Source: CAYOOT01 sp964405665 (GTDB lineage Bacteria > Bdellovibrionota_C > UBA2361 > SZUA-149 > CAZDWZ01). Taken from it: a stretch of 48,770 nucleotides of DNA. The position numbers and the translations under genes were made by a program. Shown here piece by piece: positions 17,463-25,308 of the stretch (its first letter is position 1; every line of letters begins with the position of its first letter). Under the pieces are notes generated by a model. The model did no database searches. It saw nothing but the letters and a program-made list of their open reading frames with translations, and was not told the DNA's origin. The DNA lies in assembly GCA_964405665.1 (NCBI GenBank), contig CAYOOT010000014.1, forward strand, positions 1 through 48,770, in the 5' to 3' direction.

Positions 17463-18629
17463 ATGGATCAGTCCCCAACAAAACCCCGAATACTTTTTCT
17501 ATATCCCGGTTTTGTACCCCCTCCCCTAAAAAAACAATGGGACAAGCATTTTTATTTATCGGAAATTGCCTCTGGTGATATTTTACTTCCTGTCTGGTGG
17601 TCTTCTCAAGAAGAAGCCAAAGAAAAATTAGGGATAAAAAATAATCAATATCCAGTAAATAATTTTTCTTATCATTTATTTTATGCAAAAAATTATCCGA
17701 GCGGATTAAAAGCTATTTTTATTTTTCTCTTTTATTTTTTTCAAGGATTAAGAATTTATCGCAAAAGGCCCTTTGATTATATTGTTTCTTACGGAACAAA
17801 TTTAACGGGTATTGCCGCTTGTTTTTTGAAGATTCTCACTCGAGCCAAATTGATCATTGATTTGCCCGGGGTGCCAGCAAAAGCGTTTTTATTTGATCGC
17901 CCCAAAGTTTCATTTAGTGATAAAATTAAAAAGCTTATTGCTGATACTTCCTTTAAATTTTGTTTAAAGTTTGCTGATGTGTTTAAGTTAATGAGTACAA
18001 AACAACTTGTTGGTTATGCTTTGCCGGCAAGGATAAAACAATTTTGTTTTCATGAATTTGTTCCAATCAGCACAATTGATCAATCGAAGCAGGATGAAAA
18101 ATATATTTTGTTTTTAGGACATCCCTGGTACTTAAAAGGTGTTGATATTTTAATACTTGCCTTTAGAGAAATTTATCAAAAGCATCCGCAATATCGCCTG
18201 AAAGTAGTCGGACATTGCGAGGATATGAGTTATTTTGAAGATCTGACCATTGGTTGTCCGGGAATTGAGTTTTTGCCCGGAGTTACTTACGACAAAGCAC
18301 AAGATCTAATTGCTAAATGCAGTGTTTTTGCCCTTCCTTCCCGCACCGAAGCAATGGGCAGAGTGTTACTGGAAGCGATGGCTTGCGGAAAACCAATAGT
18401 TGCTTCAGCAACTGATGGGATAGTTGATTATATTGTTGAAGGGGAAAATGGAGTGTTTTTTCAAGCAGGAGATTATCGGGATTTAGCAAATAAATTAAGC
18501 TTGGTTTTACAAGATTCTTCAATTAGAGAAGAATTATCATTACATGCTCGAAAAACCGTTTTTGATATTTATTCAGAAAAGGTTTATGTAGATTCTTTTA
18601 GGCAGATGATTCTCCCCTTTTCCAGGTAG
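17463..18629 (+). CDS. Glycosyltransferase family 4
   Basis: A 388-aa GT-B glycosyltransferase. The N-terminal acceptor domain starts RILFLYPGF. The C-terminal domain carries FLGHPWYLKGVDILI, then the nucleotide-sugar region LPSRTEAMGRVLLEAMACG, with the EX7E acidic pair (Glu in RTEAMG and in LLEAM), and IVASATDGIVDYIVEGENG. It would add a hexose or related sugar from an NDP-sugar to a glycolipid or polysaccharide precursor at the cytoplasmic membrane face. ATG at 17463; no strong ribosome site. It ends within a perfect hairpin. Sugar specificity cannot be read. Confidence 0.85.
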   Translation: MDQSPTKPRILFLYPGFVPPPLKKQWDKHFYLSEIASGDILLPVWWSSQEEAKEKLGIKNNQYPVNNFSYHLFYAKNYPSGLKAIFIFLFYFFQGLRIYRKRPFDYIVSYGTNLTGIAACFLKILTRAKLIIDLPGVPAKAFLFDRPKVSFSDKIKKLIADTSFKFCLKFADVFKLMSTKQLVGYALPARIKQFCFHEFVPISTIDQSKQDEKYILFLGHPWYLKGVDILILAFREIYQKHPQYRLKVVGHCEDMSYFEDLTIGCPGIEFLPGVTYDKAQDLIAKCSVFALPSRTEAMGRVLLEAMACGKPIVASATDGIVDYIVEGENGVFFQAGDYRDLANKLSLVLQDSSIREELSLHARKTVFDIYSEKVYVDSFRQMILPFSR

Positions 18630-18668
18630 CTTTATATATATTTGAAATTCCCTGGAAAAGGGGAGAAT
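18609..18668 (+). terminator. Perfect 18-bp hairpin overlapping glycosyltransferase stop codon
   Basis: Arms 18609-18626 and 18651-18668 are perfectly complementary, with a 24-nt AT-rich loop. The left arm is coding sequence for the last residues of the glycosyltransferase, and the TAG stop (18627-18629) lies in the loop. No long T-run follows. Directly after it (18671-18685) are 15 nt identical to the end of the AGTCCGC palindrome family. Confidence 0.6.
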
Positions 18669-18701
18669 AAAGTCCGCTTATTACCTATAAACTCAAAATC
18701 A

Positions 18702-19373
18702 ATGAAACATCTATCTCCAATCTCCGCAGTTCTTTTCGATATGGATGGAGTAATTCTAGATTCCGAAGTTGCCGCTCGTGTTGTCTGGAGCAATATTTGT
18801 GCTGAATTTGGTCTTCAACTAACAGACGAATTTTATCTCACCTTAGTCGGCTTAGGTTTAAAAGGCACTGGCGACCTTCTCAAAAAACATTTCGGAGATC
18901 AATTCGTATTCGAAGAAGCACTGATCCATCGAGAAAAACACTGGAATAAATATTTAAAAGAAAATCAAATTCCGGTCAAGGAAGGATTTTTTGAACTTGC
19001 CACTTTTCTTAAAAAAAATAAAATAACTTATGGAATAGTTTCTTCCACAGAACGGCTGCAGGTAGAGAAACGTTTGAAATCAGCGGGGATTGATCAAGGA
19101 CAATTTTCTGCAATTGTTTGTGGAGATGAAGTTATAAATAGAAAACCTCTGCCAGAGCCTTATTTAAAAGCAGCTTCCTTATTGAATATTGAGCCAAATC
19201 ATTGTCTAGTTATTGAAGATTCTGAACATGGCGCTAATTCTGGAATAGCTGCCGGAATGAATGTTATAATAGTTCCAGATTTATTAACCCCTTCCGCTAA
19301 AATTAGTTCCCAAGTGAAAGTAGTGCTGAATAACCTAAGAGAAGTGGAAAATTATTTGAAAGAGTTTTTTTAA
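18702..19373 (+). CDS. HAD-superfamily hydrolase, beta-phosphoglucomutase/phosphatase-like
   Basis: A 223-aa HAD phosphatase of subfamily I with a helical cap. Motif I is FDMDGVILDSE (Asp13 nucleophile, Asp15 acid/base), motif II is IVSST, motif III is the Lys in RKPLPEPY, and motif IV is VIEDSEHGANSG. Such proteins act on sugar phosphates or phosphoglycolate. The ATG at 18702 is preferred: an in-frame TTG at 18642 would add 20 residues encoded by a hairpin arm and repeat sequence. The pirin gene begins 1 nt after its stop, so the two are cotranscribed. Confidence 0.85.
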   Translation: MKHLSPISAVLFDMDGVILDSEVAARVVWSNICAEFGLQLTDEFYLTLVGLGLKGTGDLLKKHFGDQFVFEEALIHREKHWNKYLKENQIPVKEGFFELATFLKKNKITYGIVSSTERLQVEKRLKSAGIDQGQFSAIVCGDEVINRKPLPEPYLKAASLLNIEPNHCLVIEDSEHGANSGIAAGMNVIIVPDLLTPSAKISSQVKVVLNNLREVENYLKEFF

Positions 19374-19374
19374 A

Positions 19375-20076
19375 ATGATTAATTTAAGAAAAGCTAGCGA
19401 AAGAGGGCATGCCAATCACGGCTGGTTGGATACTTATCATACCTTTTCTTTTGCTGATTATTTTGACCGGCATTTCATGAATTTTCGGGTATTGAGAGTA
19501 ATTAATGAAGATAAGGTTGCTGCCGGGCAGGGGTTTGGCACTCACCCTCATGACAACATGGAAATATTGACCTATGTTTTAAAAGGATCATTGAAACATC
19601 AAGACAGTATGGGCAACGGTTCAATCATCAAGGCTAACGATTTTCAATTAATGTCCGCGGGAACAGGAATAACCCATAGTGAAGTCAATCCTTCTTCTTC
19701 CGAAGAAGTTCATTTATATCAAATTTGGATTATGCCTGAGCAAAAAGGCCTGACCCCGAGGTATGAGCAAAAATCGAAGAAAGATTTTCCCATCAAAAAT
19801 AATCTTAGTTTAATTGCCAGCAAAAATGGAGATGATAACTCTCTCCGCATCAGACAAGATCTGAAACTTTATCTTTCTAATTTGAATTCAGGAGAGAATT
19901 TAAACTATAAACTTAATCCCAATCGTTATCTTTGGGTGCAAGTAGTTAAAGGATCAATCAAATTAAATGATTTGGAATTAAATGTCAGTGATGCTGCGGC
20001 AATAAGTGAAGAAAAAGAAATAAGCCTAACAGCAACTTCTCCTGATACGGAAGTTATGCTCTTTGATTTGTCTTGA
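19375..20076 (+). CDS. Pirin family protein
   Basis: A 233-aa bicupin of the pirin/YhaK family. All four metal ligands of human pirin appear at almost identical positions: His57 and His59 in GTHPHDNM, His101 and Glu103 in GTGITHSE. Family members bind Fe and some have quercetinase activity; physiological roles in bacteria vary. Its ATG follows the HAD stop by 1 nt. A palindromic repeat begins 7 nt after its stop. Confidence 0.9.
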   Translation: MINLRKASERGHANHGWLDTYHTFSFADYFDRHFMNFRVLRVINEDKVAAGQGFGTHPHDNMEILTYVLKGSLKHQDSMGNGSIIKANDFQLMSAGTGITHSEVNPSSSEEVHLYQIWIMPEQKGLTPRYEQKSKKDFPIKNNLSLIASKNGDDNSLRIRQDLKLYLSNLNSGENLNYKLNPNRYLWVQVVKGSIKLNDLELNVSDAAAISEEKEISLTATSPDTEVMLFDLS

Positions 20077-20083
20077 TTTTTTC

Positions 20084-20190
20084 GGTAATAAGCGGACTAA
20101 AGTCCGCGCTCCGAATGCCTCTAGCTTACATTTAAGTTTTACACTTAAGCAATATACGTACGGAGCGCGGACTTTAGTCCGCTTATTACC
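20084..20190. repeat. Palindromic element, AGTCCGCGCTCCG family, copy 1
   Basis: Perfect 30-bp arms (20084-20113, 20161-20190) enclose a 47-nt centre. A second copy (27822-27928) differs by one symmetric base pair in the arms and shares centre words GCTTACATTTA, ACTTAAGC and ATACGT. It lies between convergent genes (pirin and ALAS). Confidence 0.95.
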
Positions 20191-20195
20191 AAATA

Positions 20196-21440
20196 CTAAA
20201 ACTGATTTGCCCGAAGCAAGCGAAGTTCTTCTCTGGGAAGTTTTAATTCTTCCCAGATTTCATCCAATGCCTTCACCAGAGAATCTATCATTGCAGTTGT
20301 ATGTTGCGGAGTAATCGTCACTCTTAAGCGTTCTTCCCCTTTAGGAACAGTGGGGTAATTAATTGGCTGTAAATAAAATCCATATTTTTCTAAAAGCATA
20401 TCCGAGGCTTTTTTACATAAATTTGCATTGCGCACCATTACCAGTGAGATATGACTTTCGGAGTCCAGCGTGGGAATATTTGTTTTGCTAATTTGCTCCT
20501 TAAAATAGTTGCAGTTACTATGCAAAGTTTTTCTCAGCGCATCGGATTTTTTGGAGACTTCAATTGATTTAAGTGCCGACATTGCTACGGCAGGAGGAAG
20601 AGAAGTTGTGAAAATAAATCCTCCCGCGCGGGAACGAATGAAATCGATTATTTCTTTTTTCCCCGTAATATATCCACCGACAACACCAAAGCCTTTGGCA
20701 AAGTTTCCCTGAATAATATCAATATCCTTAGCTACGCCTTGCTTTTCTGCTAAACCGGAACCATTTTTCCCATAAAGTCCGACAGCATGAACTTCGTCCA
20801 GGTAGGTAAGCGCATTATATTTTTTTGCCAATCTGGAAATTTCTTTGATTGGAGCAATATCTCCATCCATCGAATAAACAGAAACAAAAACAATAACTTT
20901 TGGTGTTTCCAACGGAATACCAGAAAGTTGCTCTTCTAAATCTTTCAGATTGCTGTGTTTGAAAATTCGTTTTTCAGATCTGCCAAAACGAATACCATGA
21001 ATTATCGAAGCATGATTTTTTTCATCGGAAAGAATTACACAATTAGGTAATCCCTCTCCTAAGGCAGCAAGACTTGCTTCATTCGCCACAAAACCACTTG
21101 TGAAAATCAAAGCGCTTTCTTTCTGATGAAATTCGGCCAAAGAATTTTCCAATTGCACATGGATATCAGCTGTGCCGGAAATATTGCGGGTGCCGCCGCT
21201 TCCGACTCCCCACTTATTTATTGCTTCAGTAGCGGCTTCTATAATTTCCGGGTGATGGCTTAATCCTAAGTAATCGTTACTGCAGCAAACAATAATTTTT
21301 TTTGCTGCACTGCCATCGGCAGGTCGCCATAAAGCATAAGGAGCTTCCCCGACAATTCTTTCAATATTGTTAAATACTCTATAGCGACCTTCGGTTTTAA
21401 GATCCGCTAAATAATTCTTGCAATATAAAGAATAGTCCAT
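20196..21440 (-). CDS. hemA: 5-aminolevulinate synthase (C4 pathway)
   Basis: A 414-aa PLP enzyme of the alpha-oxoamine synthase family. It condenses glycine and succinyl-CoA to 5-aminolevulinate, the first step of haem synthesis. ALAS is separated from KBL and BioF by GGTRNISGT (Thr84, Asn86) and the N-terminal EGRYRVF with Arg21, which contacts the succinyl carboxylate in known ALAS. PLP residues are His143, Asp215, His218 and Lys249 (NFAKGFG). The start at 21440 aligns exactly with Rhodobacter-type ALAS (MDY..., EGRYR). The frame stays open to 21608, but that would cross a hairpin and the upstream gene. It probably follows the GT2 gene in one transcript, after a 136-nt spacer with a hairpin. 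Confidence 0.92.
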   Translation of the reverse strand: MDYSLYCKNYLADLKTEGRYRVFNNIERIVGEAPYALWRPADGSAAKKIIVCCSNDYLGLSHHPEIIEAATEAINKWGVGSGGTRNISGTADIHVQLENSLAEFHQKESALIFTSGFVANEASLAALGEGLPNCVILSDEKNHASIIHGIRFGRSEKRIFKHSNLKDLEEQLSGIPLETPKVIVFVSVYSMDGDIAPIKEISRLAKKYNALTYLDEVHAVGLYGKNGSGLAEKQGVAKDIDIIQGNFAKGFGVVGGYITGKKEIIDFIRSRAGGFIFTTSLPPAVAMSALKSIEVSKKSDALRKTLHSNCNYFKEQISKTNIPTLDSESHISLVMVRNANLCKKASDMLLEKYGFYLQPINYPTVPKGEERLRVTITPQHTTAMIDSLVKALDEIWEELKLPREELRLLRANQF

Positions 21441-21493
21441 TTGTCTACTGCTTTTTAAGATGTTTTCTATAAAGTTTGATCGAAAATACATTC

Positions 21494-21548
21494 CTCCTTC
21501 ACTAAAGCTCCATCCTACGCTGAAGCTTCGGATGGCAAGTCGAAGGAG
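21494..21548. repeat. Imperfect palindrome between GT2 and ALAS genes
   Basis: Outer arms CTCCTTC (21494-21500) and GAAGGAG (21542-21548) enclose CCATCC/GGATGG and the inner palindrome GAAGCTTC. On the leftward transcript it precedes the ALAS start by about 54 nt. One arm contains a GGAGGA that could mimic a ribosome site for a longer ALAS start at 21491. Confidence 0.55.
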
Positions 21549-21576
21549 ATAACATTTTCTAAAAGTTATACAATTT

Positions 21577-22425
21577 TCATCTCTTCGGCAAGTCTTTCGC
21601 CTGATCAAAAATCACTTGCCAGAGATATTTTAGATTTTCATAATTTTTTTGCTTTAAATATCTTGATCCCAATTTAATCCAGGTCTTTAACAGAGTAAAA
21701 CACAGTGCTATTCTTTTTCTCTTGGGGCAGTAATGCCAAGAAATAATTTTTCTATTTCGCTGAAAATAATACAAAGAATATAAAGCCTTACTTTGACCAG
21801 TTTTACTTAAGCCATGTGCGACTTCCCAGTTTTGATCGATATCAAGAAGAAAACCATTTTCCTTTATTCTCTGACTCCATTCCACATCATCCCAATAAAT
21901 ACACAATTCTTCTTGAAGGGGACCGGCTTTCAAAAAAACTTCATTGTGAACTAAAAACGCAGTTCCTGGAATATACTGCCGATAATTTGCTTTTGTCCCC
22001 GTTCGACGGAATTCATCGACAGTTTTGCAATGCCAAAGTTTAGCCTTAGCGGGGAAAAATATACCACCAAGGGAATCCACATGTTTTGTATTTCGGCGAT
22101 ATACTTTGGGGGCAATAATCGCCGGAAGGTCGGGAATTTTCGGGAGATTTAATAATTGAGAATCATTAGTTAAAACGATGATCCAATCAAAATCCTTAAA
22201 AGCTTCGTTTAGTCCGCAATTCAGGCCGCCTGAATATCCGCGATTAGGATGGAGTATAATATGCTTTATCTTAGGAAATTGTTCTTGCAAACTTTTGATA
22301 TGTTGTGTTTCACTGCCATTGTGAATTAAAAAAACATTTGAGCAAGAAAGAGAAATTGCAGAATTTACAGCTCTTGCTGTAAGCTGAGGGTGGTTATAGC
22401 TTAATATGACAACACAAAATTCCAT
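21577..22425 (-). CDS. Glycosyltransferase family 2 (rhamnosyltransferase-like)
   Basis: A 282-aa GT-A enzyme. It begins FCVVILSYNHPQLT (nucleotide-binding strand), with LHPNRGYSGGLNCGL and the DXD-region VLTNDSQ, then PGTAFLVHNEVF and the base-site EELCIYWDDVEWSQR. This arrangement is typical of dTDP-rhamnose/other sugar transferases of surface polysaccharides. The ATG at 22425 is needed because the first beta strand starts two residues later. This makes it overlap the start of the divergent nucleotidyltransferase gene by 20 bp. No ribosome site is evident. Confidence 0.85.
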   Translation of the reverse strand: MEFCVVILSYNHPQLTARAVNSAISLSCSNVFLIHNGSETQHIKSLQEQFPKIKHIILHPNRGYSGGLNCGLNEAFKDFDWIIVLTNDSQLLNLPKIPDLPAIIAPKVYRRNTKHVDSLGGIFFPAKAKLWHCKTVDEFRRTGTKANYRQYIPGTAFLVHNEVFLKAGPLQEELCIYWDDVEWSQRIKENGFLLDIDQNWEVAHGLSKTGQSKALYSLYYFQRNRKIISWHYCPKRKRIALCFTLLKTWIKLGSRYLKQKNYENLKYLWQVIFDQAKDLPKR

Positions 22426-23062
22426 AAGAAGAATTTTAATTCCGGCAAGTGGTTTTGGTACGCGTGTTGGTTCTCCCCCGGCAAAAGAACTACTTCCTGA
22501 TCCGGAAAATGGAAAACCATTAATAAAGTTTTCTTTAGATATCGCAGAAACTGTAGATGCTCAAGCGGTAGTAATTACGAGAAAAAATAAACTGATTTTA
22601 ATTGATGCTCTTCGCCACTATGCAAATGTGGAAATATGTCTGATTGATAGTTCGAAAGAATGGCCGGATACTTTATTGCAATCTGAACCGTATTGGGGGG
22701 AAAACAATGTTGTTCTTTTGCCTGATACCAGGTTTTCTCCATTAAATACCGTTGAACAAATTTTTTCCAACTTAGAATCAGGTAAAAAAATTGTTTTTGC
22801 CACATTCGCTGTCAATGATTTCAGTACTTGGGGTGTTGTTGCCAGAAACAAAAGCTCTTGGCATATTTGTGAAAAGCCCAGCAACCGAGAATGTTTAAGT
22901 GTTGAGACGCTGCAAGCTTGGGGAATTTTCGGTTTCAAACGTGAATTCGGTAAAGAGCTGCTCAATGCCATGCTCCAAAGTGGATTTGATCATCGGATGA
23001 AACCGATTGATTCTTCCGTAGATTTATTGCACTTGGAAACATTTCAAGATTTAACGCGGTAA
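22406..23062 (+). CDS. Sugar nucleotidyltransferase-like protein
   Basis: A 218-aa Rossmann-like nucleotidyltransferase. The signature LIPASGFGTRVGSPPAKELLP (residues 11-31, close to the consensus of glucose-1-phosphate thymidylyl/uridylyltransferases) holds the catalytic Arg and Lys. LLPDTRFSP gives the metal Asp. It would activate a sugar phosphate to an NDP-sugar. It is shorter than RmlA or GalU (about 290), so it may be a compact relative. It starts inside the divergent GT2 gene and is followed after 5 nt by an SDR gene, so the two are an operon. Confidence 0.75.
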   Translation: MTTQNSIRRILIPASGFGTRVGSPPAKELLPDPENGKPLIKFSLDIAETVDAQAVVITRKNKLILIDALRHYANVEICLIDSSKEWPDTLLQSEPYWGENNVVLLPDTRFSPLNTVEQIFSNLESGKKIVFATFAVNDFSTWGVVARNKSSWHICEKPSNRECLSVETLQAWGIFGFKREFGKELLNAMLQSGFDHRMKPIDSSVDLLHLETFQDLTR

Positions 23063-23067
23063 ATGAA

Positions 23068-23925
23068 ATGAAAGCAAAAAAAATTCTAATTGTGGGAGCT
23101 ACCGCCCAATTGGTAGAGCCTTTAATTTATGATTTGGCAGTTAAAGGACAGGAGCTGGCCTTAGTAAGCAGAGATGCCGAGAAGTTAAAAAATTTATATA
23201 GCAAAGTTATTGAATTAGACGGGGTGAACAATGAGCATATTAAATATTATATTGCAGATACTGCAGTTGATCAGCAAATAGCAGAAACAATAAATAAAAT
23301 TAAAGAAACTTGGTGGGGTGATATTGATTCTTTGCTTTTGGCAATTGGTTCTGCCGGAATTCCTGGAGCAAAATTTGAACCCAATGTCAGACCAAATGAA
23401 ATCAATCTTGATGCTTTTAGATACGGTTTTGAAGTTAACTTTTGGTATACAATGAAGTGGATGTTTGCTGTGAGTGACTGGATGTGGGATTTAAATAAAT
23501 TAATGAGAGTTGTTCTCTTTGGTTCAATCAGCGAAGATAATGTTCTTTCCATGGTCGCTCCTTATGCTGCAGGAAAATGCGCCATGACCTCAATGATGAA
23601 GACTTTTGCCGTGCATGTTGCTCAGGAAAGGCAAAAAAAGAAGATGAAACCTATTTTATTTAATCGTATTGTGCCGGGATTTTTCCCCGCTGAGCAAAAT
23701 CGTAAAATGTTAATTAAAGAAGATGGAAGTTTTTCTGAGCGAGGAAAGGCAATAATTTCCCGTACTCCGCTGGCAAAGCTGGGCGGTGCCGAAGACTTAA
23801 CACCGGCGCTGGAATTTCTGCTTTTAAAATGCGGAGATTTTATGAACATGGCTGAAATAAAAGTGGATGGTGGTTTTGATAGTTTTAGCGGGGTGCATAC
23901 GCCTAGTGAAGTTTTGAAAGGCTGA
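23068..23925 (+). CDS. Short-chain dehydrogenase, fructuronate-reductase-like
   Basis: A 285-aa classical-SDR-fold protein. The cofactor loop is degenerate (VGATAQLVEPL rather than TGxxxGxG). The catalytic tetrad is present: Asn124, Ser153/155 (FGSIS), Tyr166 and Lys170 (YAAGK). The C-terminal part (ERGKAIISRTPLAKLGG, VDGGFDSFSGV) resembles SDR-type D-mannonate oxidoreductases. Its partner is the nucleotidyltransferase 5 nt upstream, so it may make the substrate sugar or polyol phosphate. That is inference; uronate metabolism is the other possibility. Confidence 0.75.
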   Translation: MKAKKILIVGATAQLVEPLIYDLAVKGQELALVSRDAEKLKNLYSKVIELDGVNNEHIKYYIADTAVDQQIAETINKIKETWWGDIDSLLLAIGSAGIPGAKFEPNVRPNEINLDAFRYGFEVNFWYTMKWMFAVSDWMWDLNKLMRVVLFGSISEDNVLSMVAPYAAGKCAMTSMMKTFAVHVAQERQKKKMKPILFNRIVPGFFPAEQNRKMLIKEDGSFSERGKAIISRTPLAKLGGAEDLTPALEFLLLKCGDFMNMAEIKVDGGFDSFSGVHTPSEVLKG

Positions 23926-23947
23926 GAAATTGTTAAAAAAGAAAACC

Positions 23948-24070
23948 ACCTGTCGTTGCGAGCGTGTTTTCGGCTATCGGCTATCAGCATCCGATATCAG
24001 AAGTCAGCTATCTGAGTCGGACTCTGACATCAGATAGCTGATAGCCGAAAATACGCTCGCAAGGACAAGT
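23948..24070. repeat. Nested palindrome: TATCAG-rich element inside TTGCGAGCG-type arms
   Basis: Outer arms (23948-23965 and 24053-24070) pair at 15 of 18 positions and carry the TTGCGAGCG core seen at 3320-3340. Inside them, 23966-24052 is the TATCAG-rich element also found at 17345-17427 in opposite orientation, with its own arms (about 19 bp, one mismatch). It lies between the SDR gene and the convergent binding-protein gene. Confidence 0.8.
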
Positions 24071-24140
24071 GATCCTTCCTCTATTATATTTAATTCTGCC
24101 TCTAATGATCTAAGGTGTGCCGCAATTATGACTAAGTCGA

Positions 24141-25214
24141 TCATGGCACTTCAACAAAAGAATTTCCAACAATTTTCTTGATGACCAGGGGAAACTCATA
24201 AAATTTTCCACCACTATTGTTTTCCCGAAATCTAAACCCCAAATTACCAGGAGGATTACTATAGAGTTTAATTATTTCTTCGGCGCTTAATTGTTGATCG
24301 ATATTTTTAAATAAAATGCCGCTAAGCTTTGCAAAAACAAAAGCATTGTAAGCATATGCAATTTGATTGTCCGTTTTATATTTTTGCAAATAAAGTCTGG
24401 AAAAAGTTTCCGGAACTAAACCGTTGGGATAGAAAGCTCCTTCCATTGGACCTTGAGCGTCTTTGATTTCTGTTTTGCTTTCAAATACATCAGTTCCAAA
24501 TGATTGCACTTTTAAACCAAGAGCAGCAAGTTGACGATAAAATGCACTTACTTGACCGCTGAGCAAATAAACACCTAAAACATCAAATTTTTTTGTTTTT
24601 AATAAGGTGAGAGTTGTTTTAAAATCAAGTTCTCCCGGATTAAAAGTGGCAAAAACATCTAAGGTTTCATCCTTATTTAAATTTTTTCTTAAACCTTCCG
24701 CCATTGAATTGAGAAAAGGATCTTCTGTTTTCACCAAAGCAATTTTTTTAAAATTATTAAGCCTTAAATATTGTAATAATTTAATTTCATATTGTTCAGC
24801 ATAGTTAACAGAGCGAATAATATATTTTTTTGCAATAGCTGGCTGCGGATCTAAAGACATAGCAATAATTGGCAGTTTTATTTGTTCGGCCACAGCAGCG
24901 ATGGCATAAAGCGTTGGTTCGCCCCAATTATATATCAAATTGACACGATCTAAAGTTTGCAATTTTCTAAAAGCAGAAACGGCCTTTGTTGCCTCATACA
25001 TATTATCTTCAAAAACAAAATTAATTTTATTGAATTCCGAAGGTTGTTCAGCAATAGCAAGCTCAATTCCCTGATGAACGGCAAGCCCATATTCTGCCAA
25101 ATCTCCGCTTAGGGGGAGACTAACGCCGATTCTAACTTCGGCATTTACACCGATAACAGCAAATAAGAATAAGACAAAAGATAAAAGAAAGTTCAACCGA
25201 CAATTATTGTTCAT
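24141..25214 (-). CDS. Periplasmic ligand-binding protein, Leu/Ile/Val-binding (LivJ) family
   Basis: A 357-aa type I periplasmic binding protein. The signal peptide covers about residues 1-25 (LLSFVLFLFAVIGVNA). The mature start EVRIGVSLPLSGDLAEYG is characteristic of Peripla_BP_6. It would bind an amino acid, amide or similar small ligand in the periplasm. No permease or ATPase genes are adjacent, so it is an orphan here: it may serve a distant transporter or a sensor. It is divergent from a winged-helix gene across a 94-bp spacer. ATG start at 25214. Confidence 0.85.
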   Translation of the reverse strand: MNNNCRLNFLLSFVLFLFAVIGVNAEVRIGVSLPLSGDLAEYGLAVHQGIELAIAEQPSEFNKINFVFEDNMYEATKAVSAFRKLQTLDRVNLIYNWGEPTLYAIAAVAEQIKLPIIAMSLDPQPAIAKKYIIRSVNYAEQYEIKLLQYLRLNNFKKIALVKTEDPFLNSMAEGLRKNLNKDETLDVFATFNPGELDFKTTLTLLKTKKFDVLGVYLLSGQVSAFYRQLAALGLKVQSFGTDVFESKTEIKDAQGPMEGAFYPNGLVPETFSRLYLQKYKTDNQIAYAYNAFVFAKLSGILFKNIDQQLSAEEIIKLYSNPPGNLGFRFRENNSGGKFYEFPLVIKKIVGNSFVEVP

Positions 25215-25273
25215 GAACCGGCTAATATTATTTTAGCCTTGTAAAATCAACAAACCTATGGGAAATAATAGGG

Positions 25274-25294
25274 AATTATGTTATTTGCATAATT
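25274..25294. promoter_or_regulatory. Possible operator, inverted repeat between divergent genes
   Basis: AATTATG (25274-25280) and CATAATT (25288-25294) form a perfect 7-bp inverted repeat with a 7-nt spacer. It lies 15 nt before the start of the winged-helix gene, in the 94-bp region shared with the binding-protein gene. Autoregulation is a guess from position. Confidence 0.3.
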
Positions 25295-25308
25295 AAGGAA
25301 TTGCCAAA

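Noticed and set aside
18642..18701. N-terminal extension of the HAD gene from a TTG start
   Set aside because: Those 20 codons lie in a hairpin arm and a repeat tip; the ATG at 18702 gives the normal family length.
21441..21608. 56-residue N-terminal extension of ALAS
   Set aside because: The family begins exactly at the Met encoded at 21440; the extension crosses a hairpin and the end of the GT2 gene.
22575..22971. Two leftward frames (76 and 117 aa) inside the nucleotidyltransferase gene
   Set aside because: Antisense shadows with biased composition; the + strand product has family motifs.
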